Shown here: piece by piece, positions 1 through 8,219 of the stretch
Layout: each line of letters starts with the position of its first letter
How positions within the stretch are numbered: position 1 is the first letter of the stretch
NCBI GenBank assembly: GCA_022072085.1
Contig: JAJVII010000012.1
Coordinates: 62,001 to 126,000, forward strand
Direction of reading: 5' to 3'
DNA: 64,000 nucleotides
From: Phycisphaerae bacterium
GTDB lineage: Bacteria > Planctomycetota > Phycisphaerae > JAJVII01
The notes under the pieces: model-generated
What the model was told of the DNA's origin: nothing
What the model saw: only the letters and a program-made list of their open reading frames with translations
Databases searched by the model: none
Made by a program: the position numbers and the translations under genes

Positions 1-1141
1 TCTCCAGCAGCGTGTCCCAGAAGCCGGAGGTGGTCCGGTGGCGCATCGTCATGTCGTCGTCGCGGATCGAATAGAGCACCCGGACGTCCGACGCCGGGAT
101 CTTCGCCCCGCCCGCCCCGGCCAGGTCGGTCACCTGGGCGCTGACTCCCTCCAGGGCCGCGCCGGAGGAAACCGTGACCTTGCCGACGAACGCGCCGTTG
201 CGGCAGGCGGCGATCGACACCGGCTCAGGCCCGCCGACGCCGCCGTCCAGCGGGTCGGCGTAGTCCTCCGGCGACGAGCGGTGCAGCACGCTGGTCGTCC
301 AGACCTGCACGCCGTCGGGCCGGGCGATGTTGGGGGCCACGCCGGCCGACGCCGTCAGCGACAGCCGCACCAGCCCGCAGGTGCTCCAGATCGAATGGTG
401 GTTGAGGTTCTCCTTGCGCAGTCCCGAGCCGTAATAGGGGGCGCGATGGACCTCGATCGCCAGCACGTTGGTCCCTTTGACCAGGTCGCCGGGGGCGATC
501 GCCAGCGTGCCGGCGCCGCGGATCCGCTTGGCCAGGTTCTCCTTGTCGCGCAGGACCACGCCGGTGTCGTGGACCGCGTTGCTCATCACGCACTTGCCCG
601 GGGCGGTCTCGAACGCGTCGACCGGCAGGTCGTCGGCCACCGTGTCGGGCCCCAGTTCCCCGTCGGGCAGGTTCCTGCGGGCGATCTGCCTGCCGTTGAG
701 GTAGACAACCACGCCGCCTCGGAATTCCAGCGACAGCGTCAGGTTCTTCACCGCCGCCGGGTCGGCCACCGCGAACCGCCCGCGGAGGCACTCGACCGCC
801 AGGGCCGGTCCGCCCCCGTCGATGAATCCGTAGACCGCGCGATTGTGCGTGCTCACGTGCAGACGACTCCAGCCGGTGTCGTCGAACGCGGTCGCGGCCC
901 AGCCGGCCGGCGGGGCATCGGTCTGCACCACGAACGAGGGGCCGTAAGCGTCGTTGGGCCCGGGGACGAGCTTGTCGGCCTCTCGCACGACCGGCGTTCG
1001 CCAGACCATGAACGCCCGCCAGCAGGAGCCCTGGTCCAGCACGACGGTCGGACCGGCTGCCGGGTCGTCGGCCGCGAGGGCCGGCACTGTCAGGAGGGCC
1101 ATCAGGCTCACTGCCAACATGAATCGGCGACACATGCGCAT
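1..1141 (-). CDS. Secreted protein with jelly-roll-like domain, 3' end outside window
   Basis: The start is ATG at 1141, preceded by a GAGGAG box about eight bases upstream; no stop occurs before base 1, so the C-terminus lies outside the window. Residues 1-24 form a signal peptide ending in TVPALAA. The next 200 or so residues look like a galactose-binding-type beta-sandwich, with phrases such as DDTGWSRLHVSTHN and VVVYLNGRQIARR that are common in planctomycete secreted carbohydrate-active proteins. The product is probably periplasmic or extracellular. It follows the lipoprotein gene at 1183-3420 by 41 bp, so it is the third gene of an operon with that gene and the NHL-repeat gene. Catalytic function cannot be told from the visible part. 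Confidence 0.75.
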   Translation of the reverse strand, partial: MRMCRRFMLAVSLMALLTVPALAADDPAAGPTVVLDQGSCWRAFMVWRTPVVREADKLVPGPNDAYGPSFVVQTDAPPAGWAATAFDDTGWSRLHVSTHNRAVYGFIDGGGPALAVECLRGRFAVADPAAVKNLTLSLEFRGGVVVYLNGRQIARRNLPDGELGPDTVADDLPVDAFETAPGKCVMSNAVHDTGVVLRDKENLAKRIRGAGTLAIAPGDLVKGTNVLAIEVHRAPYYGSGLRKENLNHHSIWSTCGLVRLSLTASAGVAPNIARPDGVQVWTTSVLHRSSPEDYADPLDGGVGGPEPVSIAACRNGAFVGKVTVSSGAALEGVSAQVTDLAGAGGAKIPASDVRVLYSIRDDDMTMRHRTTSGFWDTLLE

Positions 1142-1182
1142 GAGAAACTCTCCTCGGAGGGTGCATGAGTTCGGGGTCAGGC

Positions 1183-3420
1183 CTACCTGCCGGCCGGCGA
1201 GCCGCTGCCGGACGGGCCGGGCAGCCAGGTCAGATCGCCCAGCGGCTGGCCGGCAGCGTCGGTGATCTGGGCCACCATCATCCAGGTCGTGAGCCGGTTC
1301 TCGACCTCCAGCAGCAGCCGATTGGCCCCGGCGGCCAGGTGAACCGGCACGACGTCCACCGAGTCGTGGAACCCGCGGCTGGCGGTCGCGCCGCTGATCC
1401 CGTCGTGGACGAGCCGGCCGTTCAACCAGGCGCGGTTGTGGTCGTTGGTGTCCAGCCGAAGCACCGCGTCGCGGGCCCGGTCGCTGTAGAAGTAAGTCAT
1501 CGCGTAAGCCAACTGGTTGCCGTCCTCGCCGAGCCGCCGCCCGAGGTCCACGGCCTGGGCGTTCAGCGCCGACCACTTCACCTCGCCGGCTGCGGTCTTG
1601 ATCGCGTCGCCGTCGGCCGGCTGAACGGTCGCCGGGTCGAAGGGGTGGTTCTTCAGGTCGCGGGGGAAAGGCCCGGCGGTGATCCAGTGATCGACGTAGT
1701 CGGTGCGGACCATCGTGCCCGGCTGGGCGAGGAAGGCATACCTGGCCGTCGTGACCGCGTTGGCGGCCGGGCTGCGGTCGGCAATGCCGCTGACCTGGAG
1801 GATGTACTGCCGGTCGCGCTTCAGCGGCTCGGCCAGCGTCAGGACGACTTCGCGCTGCTGGCCGCGGCCGTCGGCATTCAGCGCCGCGTCCTTGACCTGG
1901 AGCGGCGCAGCGGGCTCGAGCGGAGCCGGTCCTTCCTCGGTGGTGAAGAGCCGGAAACCGCCGGCCTTGATGCTGCCCGGAGCGACCGGCTCGTCGAAGC
2001 GAACGATCCATTCGGTGTCGGAAGCGGGCACGACGTATTCGACCTTCGGCGGACCCTTGTCCGCGGCCTCAGACAGCAGCCGCCAGACGACGGCCGGCCC
2101 GTCGGCGTTCACCCGCTGATAGGCCAGCAGCGACTGGCCCGTCGGACCGGCGGCCAGCACCGGCTCCTCGGCCTCGTCGCGGTCGGCGACGATCAGGGCG
2201 GCCGGGCGGTCGATCAGCCCCCAGCCGGGCAGCATGCGGGTCATGTAGAGCCGGCGGTGGTTCAGCCGCCGCGTATCGACGAGTTGCCCGCACGACCAGA
2301 CGACCACCAGGCTGCGCCCGTCGTAGCAGGCGGCCGGCGTGCCGGTCGGCCAGTTGTCGCCCATCGTGTGCTTGAGGGCCCCGCGCATGCCCATCGGCCA
2401 GCCGGGGTGGTTGAACCAGCGGGCGGCGTCCAGGCAGTTGGGAACCCGGCCGTCGGCCTTGGCCCCGGCGAAGCGTTCGCCCCCGCCGCGGCGGAAGGGC
2501 TCTGAGGCCTTCAGCTCGGGCAGGCTGCCGTCGGCCAGGAGGCGGGCGCCGGCGATCGCCCCGTTGCCGCTCCAGCCCCAGGGGTCGGGAAACGGCTGGC
2601 TGTTCATGAAGACGTAGCCGTCGCCCCACGCCCCCACCGCGACCGACGCGCCGGCGATCTTGTCGACCCAGACTTGGGTCGTGGGAACGACGACCTTGCC
2701 CTGGCTGCTGACCAGCGCGGCGTACCACTTCTGGCAGACGAGGTAGTTCGAGCCCGTCCAGGCGACGCTGGGGCGTTCGCCGCGATCGAGGATCGTGAAC
2801 CCCATCTTGTCGGTCAGCGTGCCGTTGGCGGCGTCGATGCGGGCGCCGTGAATCTCGAAGTGATCGTCCACGTAGCCCTGCCAGACGACGAGGAACTGCC
2901 CCTTGCCGTCGGTGGTGACGGCCGGGGCGACCTGGGCGCCGGATCGGCCGGCGATCAGGAAGCCCTCCGTCGGCGTCACCTGGCCGTCGGGAGTGACGAT
3001 CGCGCCGTAGATGTCGCTGTCACGTCCGCGGCGGTCGGCCCAGACGACCAGGAAGTGGCCGCTGCAATAGGCGACCGCGGGAGTCTCCTGGGCCCCGGCC
3101 TGGGCGCAGACCGTCAGCGGCTCGCCGACGGTCGCGCCGTCGGGCGAAATCCGCTGGGCCAGGATGTCGCTGCCGCCGCCGGCGCCGCTGAAGCCCTCCT
3201 GCCAGACCAGCAGGTAGGTGTCGGCGCCGAACGCAACGGCCGGGGCGAACTGCCCGCCGTGGGCGGGCGAGGCGACGGGGCCGGCGGCGCCCAGCGTCAC
3301 GCCGGCCGGCGGCTGGCCGGCGTCGGAGGCCATCACGGCCATGGGCATCTGCGGGACCGCGCAGGAGGCCAGCAGCATCGCCGCCGGCAGCGACAGAACG
3401 AGTGTGGCGGTTCGCCTCAT
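1183..3420 (-). CDS. Lipoprotein with beta-propeller-like repeats and C-terminal binding domain
   Basis: 745 aa. The ATG at 3420 overlaps the stop of the upstream gene by 4 bp (ATGA). Residues 1-20 are a lipoprotein signal with lipobox LLASC. Residues about 45-330 hold repeated blade-like segments built on YLLVWQ, FLVVWAD, FLVVWQG and SLVVVWS, as in seven-bladed propeller proteins that gather sequence around a VVW core. Around residues 390-520 comes an Ig-like or SbsA-like segment (EWIVRFDEPVAPGS, QYILQVSGI). The last 150 residues resemble a galactose-binding domain (NRAWLNGRLVHDG). The likely location is the outer membrane or cell surface. No enzymatic motif is visible, so a binding or sensing role is an inference. 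Confidence 0.8.
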   Translation of the reverse strand: MRRTATLVLSLPAAMLLASCAVPQMPMAVMASDAGQPPAGVTLGAAGPVASPAHGGQFAPAVAFGADTYLLVWQEGFSGAGGGSDILAQRISPDGATVGEPLTVCAQAGAQETPAVAYCSGHFLVVWADRRGRDSDIYGAIVTPDGQVTPTEGFLIAGRSGAQVAPAVTTDGKGQFLVVWQGYVDDHFEIHGARIDAANGTLTDKMGFTILDRGERPSVAWTGSNYLVCQKWYAALVSSQGKVVVPTTQVWVDKIAGASVAVGAWGDGYVFMNSQPFPDPWGWSGNGAIAGARLLADGSLPELKASEPFRRGGGERFAGAKADGRVPNCLDAARWFNHPGWPMGMRGALKHTMGDNWPTGTPAACYDGRSLVVVWSCGQLVDTRRLNHRRLYMTRMLPGWGLIDRPAALIVADRDEAEEPVLAAGPTGQSLLAYQRVNADGPAVVWRLLSEAADKGPPKVEYVVPASDTEWIVRFDEPVAPGSIKAGGFRLFTTEEGPAPLEPAAPLQVKDAALNADGRGQQREVVLTLAEPLKRDRQYILQVSGIADRSPAANAVTTARYAFLAQPGTMVRTDYVDHWITAGPFPRDLKNHPFDPATVQPADGDAIKTAAGEVKWSALNAQAVDLGRRLGEDGNQLAYAMTYFYSDRARDAVLRLDTNDHNRAWLNGRLVHDGISGATASRGFHDSVDVVPVHLAAGANRLLLEVENRLTTWMMVAQITDAAGQPLGDLTWLPGPSGSGSPAGR

Positions 3421-4565
3421 GGCCTGGCTCCCTTCTTGATCACGCGGATGCAGCCGCCGCCGAGCACGTAGACGTTGCCCGCCGCGTCGATGCCGCAGGG
3501 CACGCCGCCGACGCAGTCCTTCCACGGACCGGTCATCGCGGTGTTCTTCCCGAAGCCCGGCCCGAACGTGCGGACCTGGTCGCCCTTGATGATGCGGATG
3601 ACCGTCTCGTCGTCGGAGCGGCAGATGAAGCAGTCCAGCGGCTTGTTGTAGAAGATCATGTTGGGCCCGCCGCCGGGGTGGAACCGGGCCTCCAGCAGGG
3701 CCCCGTCGCAACTGCGGTCCCGCGGCGTGTCGGGCAGTCGGCCGGCGAAGGTCGAAACCTCGCCCTTGGCCAGATCGACCTTGCGGATGGCGGCGTTCAC
3801 CTTGTCGGCCACGTAGAGGTTGCCCTTCCCGTCGCAGGTCATCCCGTGCTGGCGGCCCTGGCTGTGGGCGAACCGCGCCTGGGCCAGCGGGCCGTTGGCG
3901 TAGCCGGTCCCGCCCTGGGGGTTCAGCGTCGTCACCAGGTCCTTGGCCGGGTCGTACCGCCGCAGCCAGTCGCCGTCGAACAGGTAGAGCGTCCCGTCGC
4001 TGTCCAGCGCCACGCTGTCGAAAACCGAGGTGAACAGGGCGTCGCGCCCGGCCCCGTCGCGATGGCCGTTGACGCCCGCCTGGCCGGCCACCGTCGTGGT
4101 CAGCCAGACGCCCGAGGTCCGCCGGATCCGCCGCAGCGTCAGGTTGGCGGCGTCCACGACGTAGAGCGTGTCGTCGTCTGCGACGGCGATGTCCAGCGCG
4201 TCGCCGAAGGTCGCCCGGCCGGGCGGACCGTCGCTGGCGCCGGGCAACTCGGGCTGGCCGGTCAGCAGCAGCGCCTGGCCGTCGGGCGTCACCTGGGCGA
4301 TGAACGTCCCGGCGGCGACGTAACCGTTGCCCTTGCTGTCGAAGGCGACAATGCCGCCCAGGCCGGTTTCCAGCCTGGGCCCGGGGACGAACTTGTGGAC
4401 CAGCGGATTGCCGGCGTAGATCTCGGCCTGCCACTGGTCGATGTCGTCGGTGAGGATCAGCCTGGGCGCGTCGGCCGCCAGCACGGCCCCGACGACGGCC
4501 AGCAGGGGCAGGACCCAGAGCAGTCGACGGAGAAGCGGGGCGTCGGCCCTTGAGTTGGATCGCAT
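3417..4565 (-). CDS. Secreted NHL-repeat protein
   Basis: 382 aa. The start is ATG at 4565, chosen because a full AGGAGG lies seven bases upstream; a longer in-frame extension to 4628 has no such site. An Arg-rich N-terminus followed by LLWVLPLLAVVGAVLAAD is a signal peptide. The body contains NHL-type propeller repeats: GGIVAFDSKGNGYVAAG, DIAVADDDTLYVVDAAN, GNLYVADKVNAAIRKVD and GNVYVLGGGCIRVIKK. NHL proteins bind ligands or form scaffolds and are rarely enzymes by themselves. It is the first gene of a three-gene operon, with a 4-bp overlap to the lipoprotein gene downstream. Confidence 0.85.
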   Translation of the reverse strand: MRSNSRADAPLLRRLLWVLPLLAVVGAVLAADAPRLILTDDIDQWQAEIYAGNPLVHKFVPGPRLETGLGGIVAFDSKGNGYVAAGTFIAQVTPDGQALLLTGQPELPGASDGPPGRATFGDALDIAVADDDTLYVVDAANLTLRRIRRTSGVWLTTTVAGQAGVNGHRDGAGRDALFTSVFDSVALDSDGTLYLFDGDWLRRYDPAKDLVTTLNPQGGTGYANGPLAQARFAHSQGRQHGMTCDGKGNLYVADKVNAAIRKVDLAKGEVSTFAGRLPDTPRDRSCDGALLEARFHPGGGPNMIFYNKPLDCFICRSDDETVIRIIKGDQVRTFGPGFGKNTAMTGPWKDCVGGVPCGIDAAGNVYVLGGGCIRVIKKGARP

Positions 4566-4670
4566 CGCGGCCTCCTGTGCGGGCATCTGAAGATCGTCCC
4601 ACTCTATCAAACCCGCGCAGTCCGTCAAACGGGTCGGGCGGCGCGGCTGATTTCTGCGTAAGAGACCTCA

Positions 4671-5047
4671 TGACGCAGGGAATCGTAAGAATCGCGACAA
4701 GGACGGGTGTCGGCGAAGTGGAGGGACAGAAGGCACGCTGGATGCTGACCTCTGGGCAATGGGCGACTGCACCCTACGGTGTGGGAGTTGCGGCGCCCGG
4801 GGCAGCGCTTCCGGTCGATGGGCCGCCTCGCCGCCCAGGTGCGAAGGGGAAGCAGGTTTCGTACACCTTCACGTTCAAGACGCAGGGCGGCCTCCTACGC
4901 GAATACGACGGCTACGTGTTGGTGGCGAATATCGACGGTTCTTGGGAGCCGTGGGGCTACGACATGGACGGCGTCTCGGCCCCTCCGTATAGGGGTCGCG
5001 AAGCCTACCAGCAGGCGCACAGGGCACAGGACGCGCGGGACAAGTAG
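4671..5047 (+). CDS. Hypothetical protein, possibly an eroded gene
   Basis: An open frame of 125 codons from ATG 4671, on the opposite strand to its neighbours. The last 55 residues are protein-like, with alternating beta pattern (VSYTFTFKTQGG, DGYVLVANIDGSWEPWG), while residues 35-70 are Pro/Gly/Ala-rich and read less convincingly. No signal peptide or known family is recognised. The weak upstream sequence AAGAGACCTC is not a good ribosome site. It may be a real small gene or the remnant of a longer one. Confidence 0.35.
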
Positions 5048-5153
5048 CAGGGTTCACGCCGTCGCGACGATCTCGCCCCGCTGCCAGGTGAACGGGATGG
5101 CTTCCACCGAGGTTGCCCCCGGGTCGGCGAGGGAGAGGGAGCGCGGGCGCGTC

Positions 5154-7724
5154 CTACTGTTTCTCCGAGTCGGCCGACTGGCTCGCGGCGAACGCCTTGA
5201 CCACCGGGGCAACCGGGTCGGCGGCCTGCTTGTCGCCGATCACCGGCTTGGGCGGCTGGTAGTCGCCGCTGATGTAGTAGAGGAACTGCGGCGAGATGCG
5301 GAACTGCTGGGCGAAGGTCTTGCTCCGGTTCACCTTGTGCGTCGCCGCGACGGCCAGCCGCTCCAGCCCGTACTTCAGATACTTCCCCTCGCCGGTCAAC
5401 TCGTAGGCGTAGCCCGGAACCGCCAGCGTGAAGCCGGCCAGCCCGTTGTATTCGCCGCGCTGGCTCTTGCCCATCGTCTTGTTCACGTCGCAGTACATCA
5501 GCGAGTCGGCGGCCAGCACCGTCGCTTTGGCGGCCTCCAGGTCGCCGACCGTCTTGAAGCAGTTGTAGAGCCCCTCGGCTGCCAGGCCGTACATCCAGAA
5601 CTGGTCCCACGCCTTCTGCCCGCCTCGGCCGACGCCCAGGGCCGTTGTCGCCTTGGCCTGCTTTTCCCAGACGGCCTTGTACTTCGCATCGCGCGACGCC
5701 CGCCAGGCCAGGAACAGCCCGGTGATCCGGTTGCCCTGGGCCCGCAGGGCGCTGCCGCCGTGGGCCGTCAGGTAGTCGCCGGCCAGCAGACCCACGTCGC
5801 GATACCAGCCGTCGCCGGTCAGGTCGTAGAGTTCGTAGAGGCTCTGGCTCTTGGCGCTGTCCACGTTGCCCGAGACGCCGAACGGCTCGCCGCCCCACCA
5901 CTGGCGGAAGTGGCCGCGGTCGGGGCAGGTGTGCTCGATGCCGTTGAGCGCTTGATTCGTCGGGTGCCAGTGGCAGATGTCGATGTCGGCCAGGTGCATC
6001 GCCGCCGCCTCCGCGGCGTCGAAGAACTCCCACGCCCCGCTGCGGACGAAGCGGATCAGACAGGCCCGCGGGAAGTCGTAGTAGTTGCCGTCCCAGCGGC
6101 TGTTCAGGGCGTCGTTCTCGGTGCAGTAGTCCTTGTATTCGCAGTGGGATCCGAAGCTCATCCAGCCGTATTCCTCGACCTTCTGGCCCGAGACATAGGT
6201 CGTCTCCAGCGGCTTGCCGTCCTTGTCCTTCAGGACGCTGGGCAGGCAGAATTTCACCTTCACGTCCTTCTGCGGGCTGCCGTTCATGTAGGCCATCACC
6301 GTCGCGAACGACAGGTCGGTCGCGTTCTCATACTCCTGCACCAGCGGGCGCAACTCAGCCGGGTAGTTGTCCAGCGAGATGTCGCAGATCCTGTCGAACG
6401 CGAGGGTCTTCTGGCAATACCACTGCGGCTGGCAGGCGGCGAACAGCGGCGAGACGACGGCCATCGCCCGGGCCCGGTCGTCGGCGGCGCCCGCGGGGGC
6501 GTGGAACGCGAAGAGCAGGTCGTGCGTCCTGGCCCCGCCGGTGTAGAGGTCGATGCGGGTCAGCGGCTCGGAGTATTCGCCCGCGGGCACGGCCGCCTTC
6601 TCGCCCTGCAACGGCACCAGCCAGACGCCCACGCTCCCGTCGCCGGCCGCCTCCAGCCCCTTGGGATGGAGCTGCCAGAACCAGCGCACGCCGACGGTGA
6701 GCGCCTGACTCTTGCCGTCCAGGCTCAGCCAGCCGACCCGCCGCGTGTCGATTTCCTTGCACGGGCCGGTCGCCTGCGACTGGCCGCTGACGACGTATGC
6801 GATGCTGGTCGGCTGGAGCATGGCGACGCGCTGCCCGCCATGCACCGCCCCCTCGATGTCCTGGCCCTGTGAACTGCCCAGGGCGTAGCGATACTGCGGG
6901 CCGGCGTCAGCCAGTTGCAGCCGGAAACCGAGCTGCCGCAGGCCGACGAACGAATCGAAGCTCGCCCCCTGTCGGTTGACGACGGTGAAGACGACGCGGA
7001 CCGCCGCCGAGCCGGCCAGCGCGTAGTAGCGGGCCTGGAAGTCCAGCTTGTCGGCGCCCTCCTGCTGGAACGCGCCGGTCACCAGGACGACGGCGCGGGC
7101 CGGCCCGTTCTCCTCGACCGTGATGGACTTGACCACGGCCGTCGCGTCCGCGGGCGCGCCGAGCGCCGGCGGCTTGGCCATCTTGTTCTCGATCGGCGTG
7201 CGGCCGTACTCGGCCTTGAAGACCACCTCGCCCGGGGCCTTGATCGCCGCCTTGCCGCCGGCCTCGACCGTATCGAACAGGTGCCACGGGCCCTTGGAGA
7301 CGGTGAAGCGGACCGTTTGCGTGTTGACCGTGACCGCGTCGCCCCTGGCCTCGACGACCACCGGCGGCAGCGGCGGGCCGGGCAGTTTCGGCGCCGCGTC
7401 GTCGCGGACGGTGAAGCGGGCCGTCTGGCCGGCTTTGACGTCCGTGCGGAAGTGGACGGTCATGAACCGCACCGAGTCGTCCGTCAGCCAGCGTTCGCGG
7501 ACGACGAACTGGGCCTGCACGGGCGAGCCGTTGGCGTCGGCCAGCCAGAACTTGTCCACGTCCTTGCAGGTCCCCTGCGGCAGGGGCACGCCGCCGTTGA
7601 CGGCGTTGTCGACGCGATCGACGCCGGCCCGCTCGGGCACAACCAGCGGAATCTCCAGCCCCCGCGCCGCCGGTCCGCACCAGAGGGCCGCCAGCAGCAG
7701 TGTTACGATTCGTGCGGTTCGCAT
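5154..7724 (-). CDS. Secreted PcRGLX/YetA-like protein (putative rhamnogalacturonan lyase family)
   Basis: 856 aa. The start is ATG at 7724 with AGGAG eight bases upstream. A signal peptide ends near GPAARG at residues 19-24. Residues about 25-110 (EIPLVVPERAGVDRVDNAVN, GVPLPQG, WLTDDSVRFMTVHF) match the first domain of the PcRGLX/YetA family, followed by a beta-sandwich segment to about residue 330. Residues about 460-800 are Trp/Tyr-rich alpha-helical (YDFPRACLIRFVRSGAWEFF, HWHPTNQALNGIEHTCPDRG) and look like an alpha/alpha toroid. The family includes exo-rhamnogalacturonan lyases (PL26), so pectin or rhamnose-containing glycan breakdown is possible. Family assignment is fairly sure; the substrate is not. 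Confidence 0.75.
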   Translation of the reverse strand: MRTARIVTLLLAALWCGPAARGLEIPLVVPERAGVDRVDNAVNGGVPLPQGTCKDVDKFWLADANGSPVQAQFVVRERWLTDDSVRFMTVHFRTDVKAGQTARFTVRDDAAPKLPGPPLPPVVVEARGDAVTVNTQTVRFTVSKGPWHLFDTVEAGGKAAIKAPGEVVFKAEYGRTPIENKMAKPPALGAPADATAVVKSITVEENGPARAVVLVTGAFQQEGADKLDFQARYYALAGSAAVRVVFTVVNRQGASFDSFVGLRQLGFRLQLADAGPQYRYALGSSQGQDIEGAVHGGQRVAMLQPTSIAYVVSGQSQATGPCKEIDTRRVGWLSLDGKSQALTVGVRWFWQLHPKGLEAAGDGSVGVWLVPLQGEKAAVPAGEYSEPLTRIDLYTGGARTHDLLFAFHAPAGAADDRARAMAVVSPLFAACQPQWYCQKTLAFDRICDISLDNYPAELRPLVQEYENATDLSFATVMAYMNGSPQKDVKVKFCLPSVLKDKDGKPLETTYVSGQKVEEYGWMSFGSHCEYKDYCTENDALNSRWDGNYYDFPRACLIRFVRSGAWEFFDAAEAAAMHLADIDICHWHPTNQALNGIEHTCPDRGHFRQWWGGEPFGVSGNVDSAKSQSLYELYDLTGDGWYRDVGLLAGDYLTAHGGSALRAQGNRITGLFLAWRASRDAKYKAVWEKQAKATTALGVGRGGQKAWDQFWMYGLAAEGLYNCFKTVGDLEAAKATVLAADSLMYCDVNKTMGKSQRGEYNGLAGFTLAVPGYAYELTGEGKYLKYGLERLAVAATHKVNRSKTFAQQFRISPQFLYYISGDYQPPKPVIGDKQAADPVAPVVKAFAASQSADSEKQ

Positions 7725-8070
7725 CCTGTGGCTCCTGTGTGTGTCAGCTCCCCCGCCCCGGCCGCCCCCCGCCATCCGGCGATCAGTCCAAGCCTAATCG
7801 CCCCGTCCGCGAAATGAAAGCCCTGAGCGGAGGTAGCAGGCTCGCCCCCCTCGTAAGAGGGCGCGGATGTCCGGGTTCGTGTCGCGCCGCGGGGGCGGCG
7901 GCCGTCGCGGCCGGGCCGCAACCGCCGGCCGGGCCGGGCGATGCGGGGCGCGGAGAGAATTTCGATTTTGCCGGGACGCCCGTACAGGTTGTGCGCGCGG
8001 ATCATCGCAACCCCCGCGGCCGGCGGGCCCTGGCGGGATACCTTCAAGAGCCTGTATTGGCCTGTATCCG
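7725..8070. other. Intergenic stretch without a recognisable gene
   Basis: About 350 bp of very GC-rich sequence between the start of the YetA-like gene and the orphan PEP-CTERM tail. Short open frames exist on both strands but are Arg/Pro/Gly-rich and have no ribosome site. I see no promoter, terminator or RNA gene that I could defend. Confidence 0.5.
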
Positions 8071-8190
8071 TCAGCCGCGCTGTGAGTTTGCGCGGCGGCG
8101 GGCCAGGGGGGCGGCCAGCGCGCCGAAGAGCAGCAGGGCGAGCGTGGCCGGCTCGGGGACAGGGGCGGGGTCGGTGGTGAACACGTGGAC
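8071..8190 (-). pseudogene. Orphan PEP-CTERM sorting tail (gene remnant)
   Basis: On the minus strand the frame reads PVPEPATLALLLFGALAAP followed by LARRR and a TGA at 8071. This is a complete PEP-CTERM tail: the PEP box, a hydrophobic segment and a basic cluster, which exosortases recognise. No gene body precedes it; going upstream the frame runs straight into the 3' end of the SulP permease gene, which uses another frame. Bases 8092-8160 match 11833-11901 at 66 of 69 positions, so this piece is a copy of the tail of the PEP-CTERM protein 3.7 kb away or shares a recent source with it. Confidence 0.65.
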
Positions 8191-8219
8191 CCGCCCGCAC
8201 CGACGGCCCCCGCAACATC

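Noticed and set aside
5054-5125. Minus-strand fragment ending AIPFTWQRGEIVATA with a stop at 5054
   Set aside because: It reads like the end of a protein, but it is short and I cannot assign it to a family, so I do not list it as a pseudogene.
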